Origin: Nevskia sp.
Lineage (GTDB): Bacteria > Pseudomonadota > Gammaproteobacteria > Nevskiales > Nevskiaceae
Assembly (NCBI GenBank): GCA_019689635.1
Contig: JADGHB010000007.1
Location: forward strand, 1 to 64,000
Reading direction: 5' to 3'
Length of the DNA stretch: 64,000 nt
Both the position numbers and the translations under genes were made by a program. The notes below the pieces were generated by a model that was given only the letters and a program-made list of their open reading frames with translations, was not told the origin of the DNA and did not search any database. How positions within the stretch are numbered: the first letter of the stretch is position 1; every line of letters begins with the position of its first letter. Of this stretch, positions 1 through 7,272 are shown in pieces.

Positions 1-98
1 TCCTCTACCTCGAACGGCTGGTCCATCGTCCACCTCCTGGTTAGGGGGTGGGGATTTTTCAATTCCCACAAGTGGGGATTTTCGGATTCCTACTGACA
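1..98 (-). mobile_element. End of an IS21-like insertion sequence (partial)
   Basis: On the minus strand the segment starts with TGTCAGTAGG at 98 and carries two spaced copies of AAAATCCCCAC. A purine-rich ribosome binding site (CCAGGAGGTGG) and an ATG at 26 follow, opening a gene that leaves the window. Multiple short repeats inside a TG-starting terminus, just before the first transposase gene, are typical of IS21-family ends. The brnT reading frame loses its similarity exactly here, which places the boundary near 98. The transposase itself is outside the window, so the family call is inference. Confidence 0.45.
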
Positions 99-228
99 CC
101 TCGCTGTGGTCAGGGTCGTAAAACGCGATCTGCTGCGGGTCGTAGAAGCAGCTCTGCGCCTCGTCGAAAGAGACGCCGTGCTTGGCGAGGTTGGCCTGCG
201 CCTTGCCGTCGTCCCATTCGAACTGCAT
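99..228 (-). pseudogene. brnT: brnT toxin, truncated by insertion
   Basis: Starting from ATG at 228, about 43 codons read as the N-terminal half of a BrnT ribonuclease toxin. They include FEWDDGKAQANLAKHGVSFD, which closely matches FEWNPRKARENLAKHGVSFE of the intact brnT at 3143. Similarity stops after a DPDHSE segment, where the IS-like end begins, so the central strands and C-terminus are lost. The frame stays open into the element and off the window. No brnA antitoxin accompanies this copy. A broken toxin without antitoxin is expected to be harmless. Confidence 0.75.
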
Positions 229-247
229 GACATACGTATATCATGCA
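224..247. promoter_or_regulatory. Palindromic operator candidate of the truncated brnT
   Basis: A 24-bp inverted repeat matches at 11 of 12 pairs, with outer arms TGCATGA and TCATGCA and centre TACGTA. It overlaps the brnT start codon at 226-228. BrnA antitoxins are known to autoregulate their operon. The intact brnTA locus has a similar palindrome at the same place, so this is probably the operator left behind. Confidence 0.5.
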
Positions 248-303
248 CAGATCGTCTGGAAAAGGCCGGGCCAGTCTGTAGCCGGCGTGCGTCAAGGTCG
301 GTT

Positions 304-415
304 TGATCCGGCCTATGCGGACGGCCGGACGCGCGTCGAAACCCCTGGATGGCGTGCGCGTCTTCCGGGCACCGCGGGTTTCGACCATCACCGCGGCGAT
401 GCGCGCGGCGCCGCC
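304..415 (+). pseudogene. Glycosyltransferase fragment A (internally deleted wcaI copy)
   Basis: Bases 304-378 align with about 902-974 of the intact glycosyltransferase (shared stretches include GCCTA.GCGGACGG and GATGGCGTGCG). Bases 379-415 align with 1281-1318 (shared CGCGGGTTTCGACCATCACC). About 300 bp between the two blocks is missing, so this is an internally deleted partial duplicate with no coding capacity. It abuts the transposase remnant. Confidence 0.8.
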
Positions 416-645
416 AGCGCCACGCGGCCGATGGTGCCGATCAGCGTTTGATCCCGATGCCCGTGACGATAACCCGTCGCCGAGGGCTCACGGCCGTGCC
501 GCAAGCGGCCCAGCGCCGCCTATCCTCCTTCCCCCCGCAACGCCTGCAGATAACCTTGCACCCCGCTGCGGGAGGCCAGCCCCAGCGGGTCCACCCCGTC
601 GCTCAAGCTGGGCAAGCCGTTCGATCCGGTGATACCTTTGCTCAT
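416..645 (-). pseudogene. IS256/mutator-type transposase remnant
   Basis: The minus strand opens with ATG at 645 and reads 41 codons, including GLASRSGVQGYLQALRGEGG, to a stop at 520. After a frame change it continues as GRLRHGREPSATGYRHGHRD and then a TIGRVALAAPRA segment. The GYRHGHRD...GT.GRV...PRA pattern is the N-terminal signature of mutator (IS256-family) transposases. The DDE catalytic region is absent; the remnant ends against glycosyltransferase fragment A. It is frameshifted and truncated, hence dead. Confidence 0.6.
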
Positions 646-709
646 GGCGTAGTCTCTTCGGCGCTGCCAGGCGCCGTGTCTTGGTGGTTGCCAAGCTGGA
701 GACTACGCC
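646..709 (-). repeat. Hairpin-rich leader of the transposase remnant
   Basis: A perfect 11-bp inverted repeat, GGCGTAGTCTC (646-656) and GAGACTACGCC (699-709), encloses a GGCGC/GCGCC stem and a CTTGG/CCAAG stem. It sits directly upstream of the transposase ATG on the minus strand. Such leaders are often protective structures limiting read-through into a transposase; that role is inference here. Confidence 0.5.
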
Positions 710-755
710 CTCTTCGAATTTCCACCACTTCCGCGACGCGGCCGCATAGGGTGAC

Positions 756-2000
756 TTGAACATTCTGTTCTACGGCTTGAACTACGCCCCCGAGCCGACC
801 GGCACCGGCAGGTACACCGGCGAGATGGCCGCCTGGCTGGCGGCGCGCGGGCATGCGGTGGAGGTGATCTGCGGCCTGCCGCACTACCCGCAGTGGAAGC
901 TGGCCCCGGCCTACGCGGACGGTCGGGCGCGCGTGGAAACGCTCGATGGCGTGCGTGTCTTGCGCGCGCCGCATTTCGTTCCTTCGGCGGAGGCGCTCGG
1001 CGCAGGCGCGCGCATCCGGCTGGAGACGAGCTTCACGCTGTCTTCGGCGCGCTACTGGGTGCCGCGGTTTTTCAGGCGGAATCGGCCGGATCTCGTGATC
1101 GCGGTGATGCCGCCCATGCAGGTGGCGGTGTGGCCGCTGCTCTATGCCTGGCTGCGGCGCGTGCCCTGGGTGCTGCACGTGCAGGACTTGCAGGTGGATG
1201 CGGCCCTGCGGCTGGGGATGCTGAACGGGGCGTTTGGCCGTTTGCTGTATGCGATCGAATCGTTTTTGCTGCGGCGGGCGACGCGGGTTTCGACCATCAC
1301 CGAGGCGATGCGCGCGCGGGTGGTGGCCAAGGGCGTGCCCGAGGAACGCACCTGGCTCGTGCCCAACTGGGCGGACATTGCCGCGATCCGGCCCGGGCCG
1401 CGGGACAATGCGTTCCGGCGAGCGCTGGGCGTCTCGGAGGATGCGGTGGTGGCGCTCTACGCCGGCAACATGGGCGAAAAGCAGGGGCTGGAGACGGTGC
1501 TGCAAGCCGCGGCGCTGTGCCGCGACGATCCGCGCCTGGTCTTCGTCATGGTGGGCGCGGGCGCGGCGCGGGCGCGACTGGAGCGACGCGCGGCGGAGCT
1601 GGAGTTGCCCAATCTGCGCTTTCTGCCCTTGCAGCCGGCAGAGCGCTTGAACGAGATGCTGGCCGCCGGGGACATCCACCTCGTGATCCAGCGGCGCGAT
1701 GCGGCCGATCTGGTGATGCCCTCCAAGCTGACCAACATCCTCGCGGCCGGACGCTGCTGCGTGGCCACCGCGGCGCCGGGGACGGCGCTGCACGAAGTGG
1801 TGCACGGTCACGCGCTCGGCGCGGTGGTGCCGCCCGACGATGGCGCGGCGCTCGCCGCCGCCGTGCGGCGGCTGGCGGCCGAGCCTGAGCGGCGCGCAAC
1901 TTGCGGGAATCGGGCACGCGCGTATGCGCAGGCGTATCTGGACAAGGAGCGGATTCTGGCGGTGCTCGAGGAGCGGTTGAGGGAGCTCGTCGGCCATTGA
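756..2000 (+). CDS. wcaI: WcaI-family glycosyltransferase
   Basis: This 414-residue GT-B protein probably transfers a sugar, likely fucose, during exopolysaccharide assembly at the cytoplasmic face of the inner membrane. It begins NILFYGLNYAPEPTGTGRYT, the typical WcaI opening with its glycine-rich loop. Residues from about 225 form a Glycos_transf_1 domain, with ALYAGNMGEKQGLE and the VMPSKLTNILAAGRCCVATA segment near 320. The start is TTG at 756, fixed by the conserved N-terminus; no better in-frame start was found. An IS256 remnant lies only about 50 bp upstream. The downstream gmd/fcl pair supplies GDP-fucose. Two decayed copies of parts of this gene flank it at 304 and 2803. Confidence 0.85.
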   Translation: MNILFYGLNYAPEPTGTGRYTGEMAAWLAARGHAVEVICGLPHYPQWKLAPAYADGRARVETLDGVRVLRAPHFVPSAEALGAGARIRLETSFTLSSARYWVPRFFRRNRPDLVIAVMPPMQVAVWPLLYAWLRRVPWVLHVQDLQVDAALRLGMLNGAFGRLLYAIESFLLRRATRVSTITEAMRARVVAKGVPEERTWLVPNWADIAAIRPGPRDNAFRRALGVSEDAVVALYAGNMGEKQGLETVLQAAALCRDDPRLVFVMVGAGAARARLERRAAELELPNLRFLPLQPAERLNEMLAAGDIHLVIQRRDAADLVMPSKLTNILAAGRCCVATAAPGTALHEVVHGHALGAVVPPDDGAALAAAVRRLAAEPERRATCGNRARAYAQAYLDKERILAVLEERLRELVGH

Positions 2001-2025
2001 CATGATAATTGGATGAAAACATACT
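1997..2025 (+). promoter_or_regulatory. Promoter candidate of the VapBC operon
   Basis: TTGACA (1997-2002), a perfect -35 box, is followed after 17 bp by CATACT (2020-2025). It overlaps the stop codon of the glycosyltransferase gene. The predicted start point falls at or next to the ATG at 2032, so the transcript may be nearly leaderless. A partial inverted repeat, GACATGATAATT (1999-2010) and AATTCATGTC (2027-2036), overlaps it and could be the operator. Confidence 0.4.
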
Positions 2026-2031
2026 TAATTC

Positions 2032-2265
2032 ATGTCCACGACCATGGTACAAATTCGCAACGTCCCGGCCGAGTTGCATCGGCGCTTGAAGGCGCGTGCG
2101 GCGATGGAGGGGATGTCGATGTCCGAATACGTCTTGCGTGAGGTCGGTAAAGCCTTGGAGCACCCGACACGCCGGGAAGTGCTGGAGCGGCTGCGGGCGC
2201 GTCCCGTGCGGCATTTGAAACGAAGCGCGGCGGAAGTGATCAGGGCCGAGCGGAACACGCGGTGA
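2032..2265 (+). CDS. vapB: FitA/VapB-type ribbon-helix-helix antitoxin
   Basis: A 77-residue antitoxin expected to bind operator DNA through its N-terminal ribbon-helix-helix (MVQIRNVPAELHRRLKARAA) and to block the partner PIN toxin with its basic C-terminal tail. The phrase MEGMSMSEYVLREVGKALEH is typical of the FitA/VapB group. An internal ATG at 2044 begins MVQIRN and may be the true start; neither start has a good ribosome binding site. Its stop overlaps the toxin start by four bases (GTGA), indicating translational coupling. Confidence 0.85.
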   Translation: MSTTMVQIRNVPAELHRRLKARAAMEGMSMSEYVLREVGKALEHPTRREVLERLRARPVRHLKRSAAEVIRAERNTR

Positions 2266-2660
2266 TCGTGCTGGACGCTTCGGCGCTGGTGGAGCTGGTG
2301 TTGGGCACCCCTGCCGGGCGTATCGTCGCCGAGCGTATCGCCGATCCCGCGGTGGGACTGCATGTGCCGCATCTTGCCGATGTCGAGGTGGTCCAAGCGC
2401 TGCGGCGCTACCTGCGCGACGGAGAGATCACGCCCGAAGATGCGGCGGTTGCGCTCGACGATTTTCGCGCCCTGGACTTACAACGCCACGCCCATGAACC
2501 ACTGCTGGAGCGCGTGTGGGCGCTGCGCAGCAATCTCAGCGCTTATGATGCCGTTTACGTGGTCCTCGCCGAAGCGCTCGACACGGTCCTGCTGACTTGC
2601 GACGGTCCGCTCTCGCGTGCACCCGGCATGGCCAAGCGCGTTGAGTTGATACGGTCGTAG
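2262..2660 (+). CDS. vapC: VapC-type PIN-domain ribonuclease toxin
   Basis: A 132-residue PIN-domain toxin expected to cleave RNA, usually tRNA, in a Mg2+-dependent way when free of antitoxin. Acidic active-site residues are in place: D5 in VLDASALVE, E42 in LADVEVV, D96 in SAYDAVYV and D113 in TCDGPL. Length is normal for VapC. It starts with GTG at 2262, overlapping the antitoxin stop. The pair looks intact and functional. Confidence 0.88.
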   Translation: MIVLDASALVELVLGTPAGRIVAERIADPAVGLHVPHLADVEVVQALRRYLRDGEITPEDAAVALDDFRALDLQRHAHEPLLERVWALRSNLSAYDAVYVVLAEALDTVLLTCDGPLSRAPGMAKRVELIRS

Positions 2661-2716
2661 GCTTGAGGGACCGCTGCGAAACCGCAAGACCCTGGCGCTC
2701 GCCGAGCGGCCCGTAG

Positions 2717-2795
2717 GCCGGGCTTTAGCCCGGCAAGAGCCGGTTTGAAGGCCGAACTGCGGCTCGACTGGCGGAATGCGCTGCGCTTTCCCGCC
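2717..2795. repeat. REP-like hairpin pair
   Basis: GCCGGGC (2717-2723), TTTA, GCCCGGC (2728-2734) forms a perfect 7-bp stem. A second element at 2770-2795 begins GGCGGAATGCGCTGCGC and ends CCCGCC. A related sequence in opposite orientation lies at 7535-7565. These resemble the short palindromic intergenic repeats common in proteobacterial genomes. They lie just before glycosyltransferase fragment B. Confidence 0.45.
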
Positions 2796-2802
2796 CTGAC
2801 GC

Positions 2803-3075
2803 CTTGGCGATGCCCTCCAAGCTGACCAACATCCTCGCGGCCGCACGCTGCTGCGTGGCCACCGCGGCGCCGGGGACGGCGCTGCACGAAGTGGTGCACG
2901 GCCACGAACTCGGCGCGGTGGTGCCCCCGACGATGGCGCGGCGCTCGCCGCCGCCGTGCGGCGGCTGGCGGCCGAGCCGGCGCGGCGCGAAACTTGCGGA
3001 AGCAAAGCGTGCGTTTACGCAGAGGAATATCTGGACAAGGAGCAGATTCTGGTGGCGTTCGAGGGGCGGCTGCTG
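2803..3075 (+). pseudogene. Glycosyltransferase fragment B (3' end of a wcaI copy)
   Basis: This segment aligns almost base for base with 1709-1990, the last third of the intact wcaI. Shared stretches include GATGCCCTCCAAGCTGACCA and CTGGACAAGGAGC. A one-base deletion in the CCCGACGATGG region (about 2926-2935) and further small indels near 2996 destroy the frame. It is a decayed partial duplicate ending shortly before the brnTA operon. Confidence 0.85.
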
Positions 3076-3125
3076 ACCTTTGCACGTCAAGGAAAGTGCA
3101 GGGTCTGATTGACGGTGCATTGGCT

Positions 3126-3144
3126 ATACATACAATGTATGTAT
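3126..3144. promoter_or_regulatory. brnTA operator palindrome
   Basis: ATACATAC (3126-3133), AAT, GTATGTAT (3137-3144) is a perfect 8-bp inverted repeat running into the brnT start codon at 3143. Its core is shared with the palindrome at 224-247 ahead of the truncated brnT. BrnA is known to autorepress its operon, so this is the likely binding site. Confidence 0.6.
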
Positions 3145-3430
3145 GATCAAGTTCGAGTGGAACCCAAGGAAAGCTCGCGAGAACTTGGCAAAGCACGGTG
3201 TTTCATTTGAGGAAGCCGAGTCGGTATTCTTCGATGAGTACGCGCGGCAGTTCTTTGACGAGGAACACTCGGGCGAAGAAGAACGTTTCATCATGCTGGG
3301 TTTGAGTTATCGCTTGCGCATTCTTGTGGTGTGCCACTGCGAACGGGATCGTGGAAACACGATTCGGATCATCTCTGCTCGAAAAGCCACGGCCGCCGAG
3401 CGGCAGCACTATCAAGGTCCAATGCCATGA
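3143..3430 (+). CDS. brnT: BrnT family ribonuclease toxin
   Basis: A 95-residue BrnT toxin, a RelE-like-fold ribonuclease that halts translation by cleaving RNA when not bound by BrnA. It shows the family's FEWNPRKARENLAKHGVSFE opening, a central EERFIMLGLSYRLRILVVCH core and the C-terminal IRIISARKATAAERQHY segment carrying conserved R/H residues. The ATG at 3143 lies within the operator palindrome. The gene overlaps brnA by four bases. Length is full for the family. Confidence 0.93.
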   Translation: MIKFEWNPRKARENLAKHGVSFEEAESVFFDEYARQFFDEEHSGEEERFIMLGLSYRLRILVVCHCERDRGNTIRIISARKATAAERQHYQGPMP

Positions 3431-3642
3431 AGAAGGAATACGATTTTTCGAAGATGAGGTCTCGGAAAAACCCGTACGCATCCAAGCTGAAGAAGCAAGT
3501 GACGATTCGCATAGGCGGCGATGTCATCAGCTACTTTAAGCAGATGTCGGACGAAACGGGCATTCCGTACCAAAGTCTGATCAATTTGTATCTCAGAGAT
3601 TGCGTGGCTCACGATCGCAAACCCGACTTCAATTGGCGGTAA
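3427..3642 (+). CDS. brnA: BrnA family antitoxin
   Basis: A 71-residue antitoxin with a disordered N-terminus (MKKEYDFSKMRSRKNPY) that would wrap the toxin, followed by a ribbon-helix-helix (KKQVTIRIGGDVISYFKQMS then GIPYQSLINLYLRD) for DNA binding. The start ATG at 3427 overlaps the brnT stop (ATGA). An upstream in-frame ATG at 3331 would run through brnT and is not used. The toxin-first order is the normal brnTA arrangement. Confidence 0.92.
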   Translation: MKKEYDFSKMRSRKNPYASKLKKQVTIRIGGDVISYFKQMSDETGIPYQSLINLYLRDCVAHDRKPDFNWR

Positions 3643-3724
3643 TACGACGCTCTTTGAATTAAGGGCCTTGGCCATGCATCGTGACGGTTGCAATGGATCG
3701 GAGCGTCAGCGCGGCGATGCGTCC

Positions 3725-3749
3725 GTGTTACACTGATCCCGTGTTACAC
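3725..3749. promoter_or_regulatory. Tandem GTGTTACAC operator candidate
   Basis: GTGTTACAC occurs twice, at 3725-3733 and 3741-3749, with starts 16 bp apart. Each copy is itself a near-palindrome (GTGT/ACAC). The pair ends 8 bp before the GTG start of an RHH antitoxin gene, a position and architecture expected for autoregulation. Confidence 0.45.
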
Positions 3750-3757
3750 GGGTTAGC

Positions 3758-4006
3758 GTGAGCGTGGCGAAGGTGGCGAATCTGACGATCACGGTGGACG
3801 ACGAGACCTTGCGGCGCGCCCGGGCGCGCGCTGTCGAGGAAGGTTCATCGATCAATGCGATTTTGCGCGAATACCTGGAAGCCTACTCTCGCCGGACCAG
3901 GGCACAGCAGGATGCACTGATGGACCTTCTGGCTTTGGCGGATTCCGTCATGGCTTCCAGGGGTAAGCGACGGTGGACGCGAGACGAATTGCACCAGCGC
4001 AAGTAA
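3758..4006 (+). CDS. VapB-like antitoxin (toxin partner broken)
   Basis: An 82-residue protein beginning MSVAKVANLTITVDDETLRR (GTG start), the ribbon-helix-helix pattern of antitoxins, followed by GSSINAILREYLEAYSRR and a basic tail (GKRRWTRDELHQRK). It overlaps the next frame as TAATG, the usual coupling to a PIN toxin. Since that toxin frame is interrupted, this antitoxin is probably an orphan, able at most to repress its own promoter. Confidence 0.75.
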   Translation: MSVAKVANLTITVDDETLRRARARAVEEGSSINAILREYLEAYSRRTRAQQDALMDLLALADSVMASRGKRRWTRDELHQRK

Positions 4007-4349
4007 TGCGGGCTTTCCTCGACACGAACGTGCTCGTCTGTTTATTCGATCACGGTGCGCCTAAAAAGCGCGACATGGCGCGCGGGTTATTGATGAGCCA
4101 AGGCGCGGAGCTCGAACTGATCCTCAGTACACAAGTCCTGTAGGAATTCTATGTCACAGTGACGCGCAAACTCGCCAGGCTGCCGTCGCTTTGTCGCGGC
4201 GTGCTGGTTTTTCGTTCTGGGACGCGATGATTGTCGAGGCAGCCTGGCGCTCGGGTGCGCAAGAGCTCCTGTCCGAGGACCTGCAGGACGGGCGTGAAAT
4301 CGAGGGCATGCAGATACGGAACCCTTTTGGCTCGATGCGCGCTCGTTGA
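4006..4349 (+). pseudogene. PIN-domain toxin, broken by stop and deletion
   Basis: From ATG at 4006 the frame reads MRAFLDTNVLVCLFDHGAPK, with the first catalytic aspartate D6. It reaches an in-frame TAG at 4141 where homologs have glutamine (STQVL-stop-EFYVTVTRK). About 40-50 residues are then missing. After a frame change the C-terminus resumes as FSFWDAMIVEAAWRSGAQEL and LLSEDLQDGREIEG, ending at TGA 4347-4349. Stop codon plus internal deletion make this a dead toxin. Confidence 0.8.
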
Positions 4350-4389
4350 GGTTTCTTAAAGTGGACGACTGGAACTTCCTTCACCCCAA

Positions 4390-4411
4390 CCCTCTCCCAG
4401 AGGGAGAGGGG
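4390..4411. repeat. Short hairpin repeat before gmd
   Basis: CCCTCTCCC (4390-4398), AGA, GGGAGAGGG (4402-4410) forms a perfect 9-bp stem, preceded by TCACCCCAAC. This is a widespread type of proteobacterial intergenic palindrome. No T-run follows, so a terminator role is doubtful. Confidence 0.45.
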
Positions 4412-4459
4412 ATCATTCGATGAATTTCCCACTCGCGACACGGATCAAGCGACGGCAAC

Positions 4460-5548
4460 ATGACTAAGCGGGCATTGATCACCGGCGTCACCGGCCAGGA
4501 CGGCGCGTACCTGGCGGAATTCCTGTTGAACAAGGGCTACGAGGTGCATGGCGTCAAGCGCCGCGCGTCCTTGTTCAACACCGACCGTATCGACCATCTC
4601 TATCAGGACCCGCACACGCCGCATCGGCGCTTCATCCTGCACTACGGCGATCTCACCGATTCCACCAACCTGATCCGCGTGGTGCAGGAGGTGCAGCCGG
4701 ACGAGATCTACAACCTCGCGGCGCAGAGCCACGTGGCGGTCTCGTTCGAGACGCCGGAGTACACCGCCAACGCGGATGCGGTGGGCACGCTGCGCCTGCT
4801 GGAGGCGCTGCGCATCCTCGGGCTGGAGAAGAAGACGCGCTTCTACCAGGCTTCCACCTCGGAGCTGTACGGCAAGGTGCAGGAAATCCCGCAGACCGAG
4901 ACGACGCCGTTCTACCCGCGCTCGCCGTACGCGGCGGCCAAGCTCTACGCCTACTGGATCACGGTGAACTACCGCGAGGCCTACGGCATGTACGCCTGCA
5001 ACGGAATACTTTTCAACCACGAGAGTCCCGTGCGCGGGGAGACTTTCGTCACGCGCAAGATCACGCGCGCGCTGGCGCGCATCAAGCTCGGCCTGCAGGA
5101 GCGGCTGTATCTGGGCAACCTCGACGCCCGGCGCGACTGGGGCCACGCGCGCGATTACGTCGAGGCGCAGTGGCTGATGCTGCAGCAGGACCAGCCGGAC
5201 GACTACGTGATCGCCAGCGGCGTTCAGCACTCGGTGCGCGAGTTCGTGCAGGCCGCGGGCCAGGAGCTCGACATGCGCATCGAATGGGAAGGCCGTGGGC
5301 TGGAGGAAAAAGGCTACGACCGCAAGACCGGCGCCTGCATCGTGTCGGTGGACCCGCGCTATTTCCGGCCGACCGAAGTGGAGACCCTGCTGGGCGACGC
5401 GACCAAGGCCAGAACCCGGCTCGGCTGGCAGCCGCGCGTGACGTTTACCGAGCTGGTCAGGGAGATGGTGCAGGAAGACCTGAAAGCCGCGGAGCGCGAC
5501 GAGCTGTGCCGGCGCGAGGGATATCGCACCTACGCCTACCATGAATAA
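4460..5548 (+). CDS. gmd: GDP-mannose 4,6-dehydratase
   Basis: This 362-residue short-chain dehydrogenase converts GDP-D-mannose to GDP-4-keto-6-deoxymannose, the first step to GDP-L-fucose. The NADP-binding loop is [16 protein letters not shown] near residue 8. STSELYG and the [15 protein letters not shown] stretch hold the catalytic Ser/Thr, Glu, Tyr and Lys. [16 protein letters not shown] near 187 is the substrate-binding segment. Length matches the family. It overlaps fcl by 8 bases, so the two are co-translated. Confidence 0.97.
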   Translation: MTKRALITGVTGQDGAYLAEFLLNKGYEVHGVKRRASLFNTDRIDHLYQDPHTPHRRFILHYGDLTDSTNLIRVVQEVQPDEIYNLAAQSHVAVSFETPEYTANADAVGTLRLLEALRILGLEKKTRFYQASTSELYGKVQEIPQTETTPFYPRSPYAAAKLYAYWITVNYREAYGMYACNGILFNHESPVRGETFVTRKITRALARIKLGLQERLYLGNLDARRDWGHARDYVEAQWLMLQQDQPDDYVIASGVQHSVREFVQAAGQELDMRIEWEGRGLEEKGYDRKTGACIVSVDPRYFRPTEVETLLGDATKARTRLGWQPRVTFTELVREMVQEDLKAAERDELCRREGYRTYAYHE

Positions 5549-6491
5549 AGACGCGCGCATCTATGTCGCCGGCCACAACGGCTTGGTCGGCTCGGCCATC
5601 GTGCGCCGCTTGCGCGCCGAAGGATGCGACCGGCTACTGTTGCGGACACGCCGCGAGCTGGATCTTGCGGATGGCGCCCAGGTGCGGAAGTTCTTCGACA
5701 CGGAGCGGCCGGAATACGTGTTCCTCGCCGCAGCCAAGGTCGGCGGGATCTATGCCAACGACACCTACCCGGCCGACTTCATCCGCGACAACTTGCAGAT
5801 CGAGGTCAACGTCATCGACGCGGCTTGGCGGACGGGCGTGAAGAAGCTGTGCTTTCTGGGATCCTCCTGCATCTATCCCAAACATGCGCCGCAGCCGATG
5901 AAGGAAGAATGTCTGCTCACCGGCCCGCTGGAGCCGACCAACGAGTGGTACGCGATCGCCAAGATCGCCGGCATCAAGCTGTGCCAGGCGTATCGCCGGC
6001 AGTACGGCTTCGACGCGATCAGCCTGATGCCGACCAATCTCTACGGGCCGGGCGACAATTTCGATTTGCAGAACTCGCACGTGCTGCCGGCGCTGATCCG
6101 CAAGTTTCACGAGGCCAAGCTACGCGGCGATCCATCCGTGACGGTGTGGGGCACGGGCAAGCCGCGGCGCGAGTTCCTGCACGTGGACGATCTGGCCGAC
6201 GCCTGCGTTTTCCTGATGCGGCACTACGAGGATGAGGCCATCATCAACGTGGGAGTGGGCGAGGATGTCTCCATCGCCGAGCTGGCGGCGATGGTGAAGG
6301 ACGTCGTCGGATTCCGCGGCGGGATCGTCTATGACCAGACCAAGCCGGACGGCACGCCGCGCAAGCTGCTCGACGTCTCGCGGCTCACGGCGCTGGGCTG
6401 GCGGCCGCGGATCGCCTTGCGCGAGGGGATCGCCAGCACCTACCGGTGGTTCTGCGAACGGCACGCAACGGAGTTGCGCCTGGCGGGGTGA
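5541..6491 (+). CDS. fcl: GDP-L-fucose synthase
   Basis: A 316-residue bifunctional epimerase/reductase that turns GDP-4-keto-6-deoxymannose into GDP-L-fucose with NADPH. It shows the Rossmann loop [16 protein letters not shown] (G11, G14, G17), [17 protein letters not shown], the catalytic YxxxK in [11 protein letters not shown], and [13 protein letters not shown]. The ATG at 5541 lies inside the end of gmd. With gmd it supplies activated fucose for the polysaccharide implied by the neighbouring glycosyltransferase and sugar transferase. Confidence 0.97.
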   Translation: MNKDARIYVAGHNGLVGSAIVRRLRAEGCDRLLLRTRRELDLADGAQVRKFFDTERPEYVFLAAAKVGGIYANDTYPADFIRDNLQIEVNVIDAAWRTGVKKLCFLGSSCIYPKHAPQPMKEECLLTGPLEPTNEWYAIAKIAGIKLCQAYRRQYGFDAISLMPTNLYGPGDNFDLQNSHVLPALIRKFHEAKLRGDPSVTVWGTGKPRREFLHVDDLADACVFLMRHYEDEAIINVGVGEDVSIAELAAMVKDVVGFRGGIVYDQTKPDGTPRKLLDVSRLTALGWRPRIALREGIASTYRWFCERHATELRLAG

Positions 6492-6543
6492 ACGTCCGGG
6501 ATTGCAAGAATTGGGAAAAGCGCAGGATGACGGCGCAAGGCGC

Positions 6544-7272
6544 TCACACGGCGCCGCGCCCGGTCAAGACCACCAGCGGCGTTTTGAGAAGGATCCACCA
6601 GTCGTTCCACAAGCGGTGCGTGCGCACGTAGTGGCAATCGAGCGCAATGCGCCGGCTGAAGTTGCCGTCGCCGCGCGCGGTGACCTGCCACAGACCGGTG
6701 ATGCCGGGGCGCATCGCCAGATACCACTTGGCGGCGCGGCCGTACAACGGGAGTTGCTCGGGCATGATCGGCCGCGGCCCGACCAGGCTCATGTCCCCGC
6801 GCAGGACATTCCAGAGCTGGGGCAGCTCGTCCAGACTGGTGCGACGCAGGAATTTTCCGACGCGGGTGATGCGCGGGTCGTTTTTCAGTTTCTGCGAACG
6901 CTCCCACTCGGCGGCCAGCTCGGGGTGATCGCGCAGCAGTTGCTCGAGCTTTTGTTCCGCGTCGGGGGTCATGGTGCGGTACTTGAGGCACTTGAACAAG
7001 CGGCCGTGGCGGCCGACCCGCCATTGGCGGAACAGGATCTGCCGGCCGCTCATCCTCACCGCGCCGGCGAGCGCGAGGAAGACGGGGGACAGCAGCGCGA
7101 GCAAGGCGAGGCTCAGCGCGATGTCGATGGCGCGTTTGCTGAATTCCGTGACAGGGGGAATCGCGGAACAGCCGAGTTCGGTGTTGCCGGTCGCTGCGGA
7201 GGAAAACGTCTGTGAGCCGAACTGTGCGGTGCTTTGCCGGCGATTCGAGAGTTCTTTGACTTGACTGACCAT
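6544..7272 (-). CDS. ExoY-type undecaprenyl-phosphate sugar-phosphotransferase
   Basis: A 242-residue bacterial sugar transferase expected to load the first sugar-1-phosphate of an exopolysaccharide repeat onto undecaprenyl phosphate. After a variable N-terminus there is one hydrophobic segment (AIDIALSLALLALLSPVFLA, about 49-68). The catalytic domain follows, with KYRTM, RITRVGKFLRRTSLDELPQL, GDMSLVGPRP and MRPGITGLWQV. It lacks the four extra N-terminal membrane helices of WcaJ/WbaP, which fits the short ExoY/PglC-like class. It is convergent with fcl. Confidence 0.92.
   Translation of the reverse strand: MVSQVKELSNRRQSTAQFGSQTFSSAATGNTELGCSAIPPVTEFSKRAIDIALSLALLALLSPVFLALAGAVRMSGRQILFRQWRVGRHGRLFKCLKYRTMTPDAEQKLEQLLRDHPELAAEWERSQKLKNDPRITRVGKFLRRTSLDELPQLWNVLRGDMSLVGPRPIMPEQLPLYGRAAKWYLAMRPGITGLWQVTARGDGNFSRRIALDCHYVRTHRLWNDWWILLKTPLVVLTGRGAV

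Noticed and set aside
642-2003. 453-codon minus-strand frame opposite wcaI
   Set aside because: Shadow of the glycosyltransferase gene with His/Arg/Gln bias and no family features.
3725-3749. GTGTTACAC pair as a NikR operator, since some NikR sites contain GTGTTAC
   Set aside because: The copies are direct repeats 16 bp apart, not an inverted pair with the NikR spacing, and they abut an antitoxin gene.
4445-5560. 371-codon minus-strand frame opposite gmd
   Set aside because: Exact antisense of a clear GDP-mannose dehydratase, with low-complexity composition.
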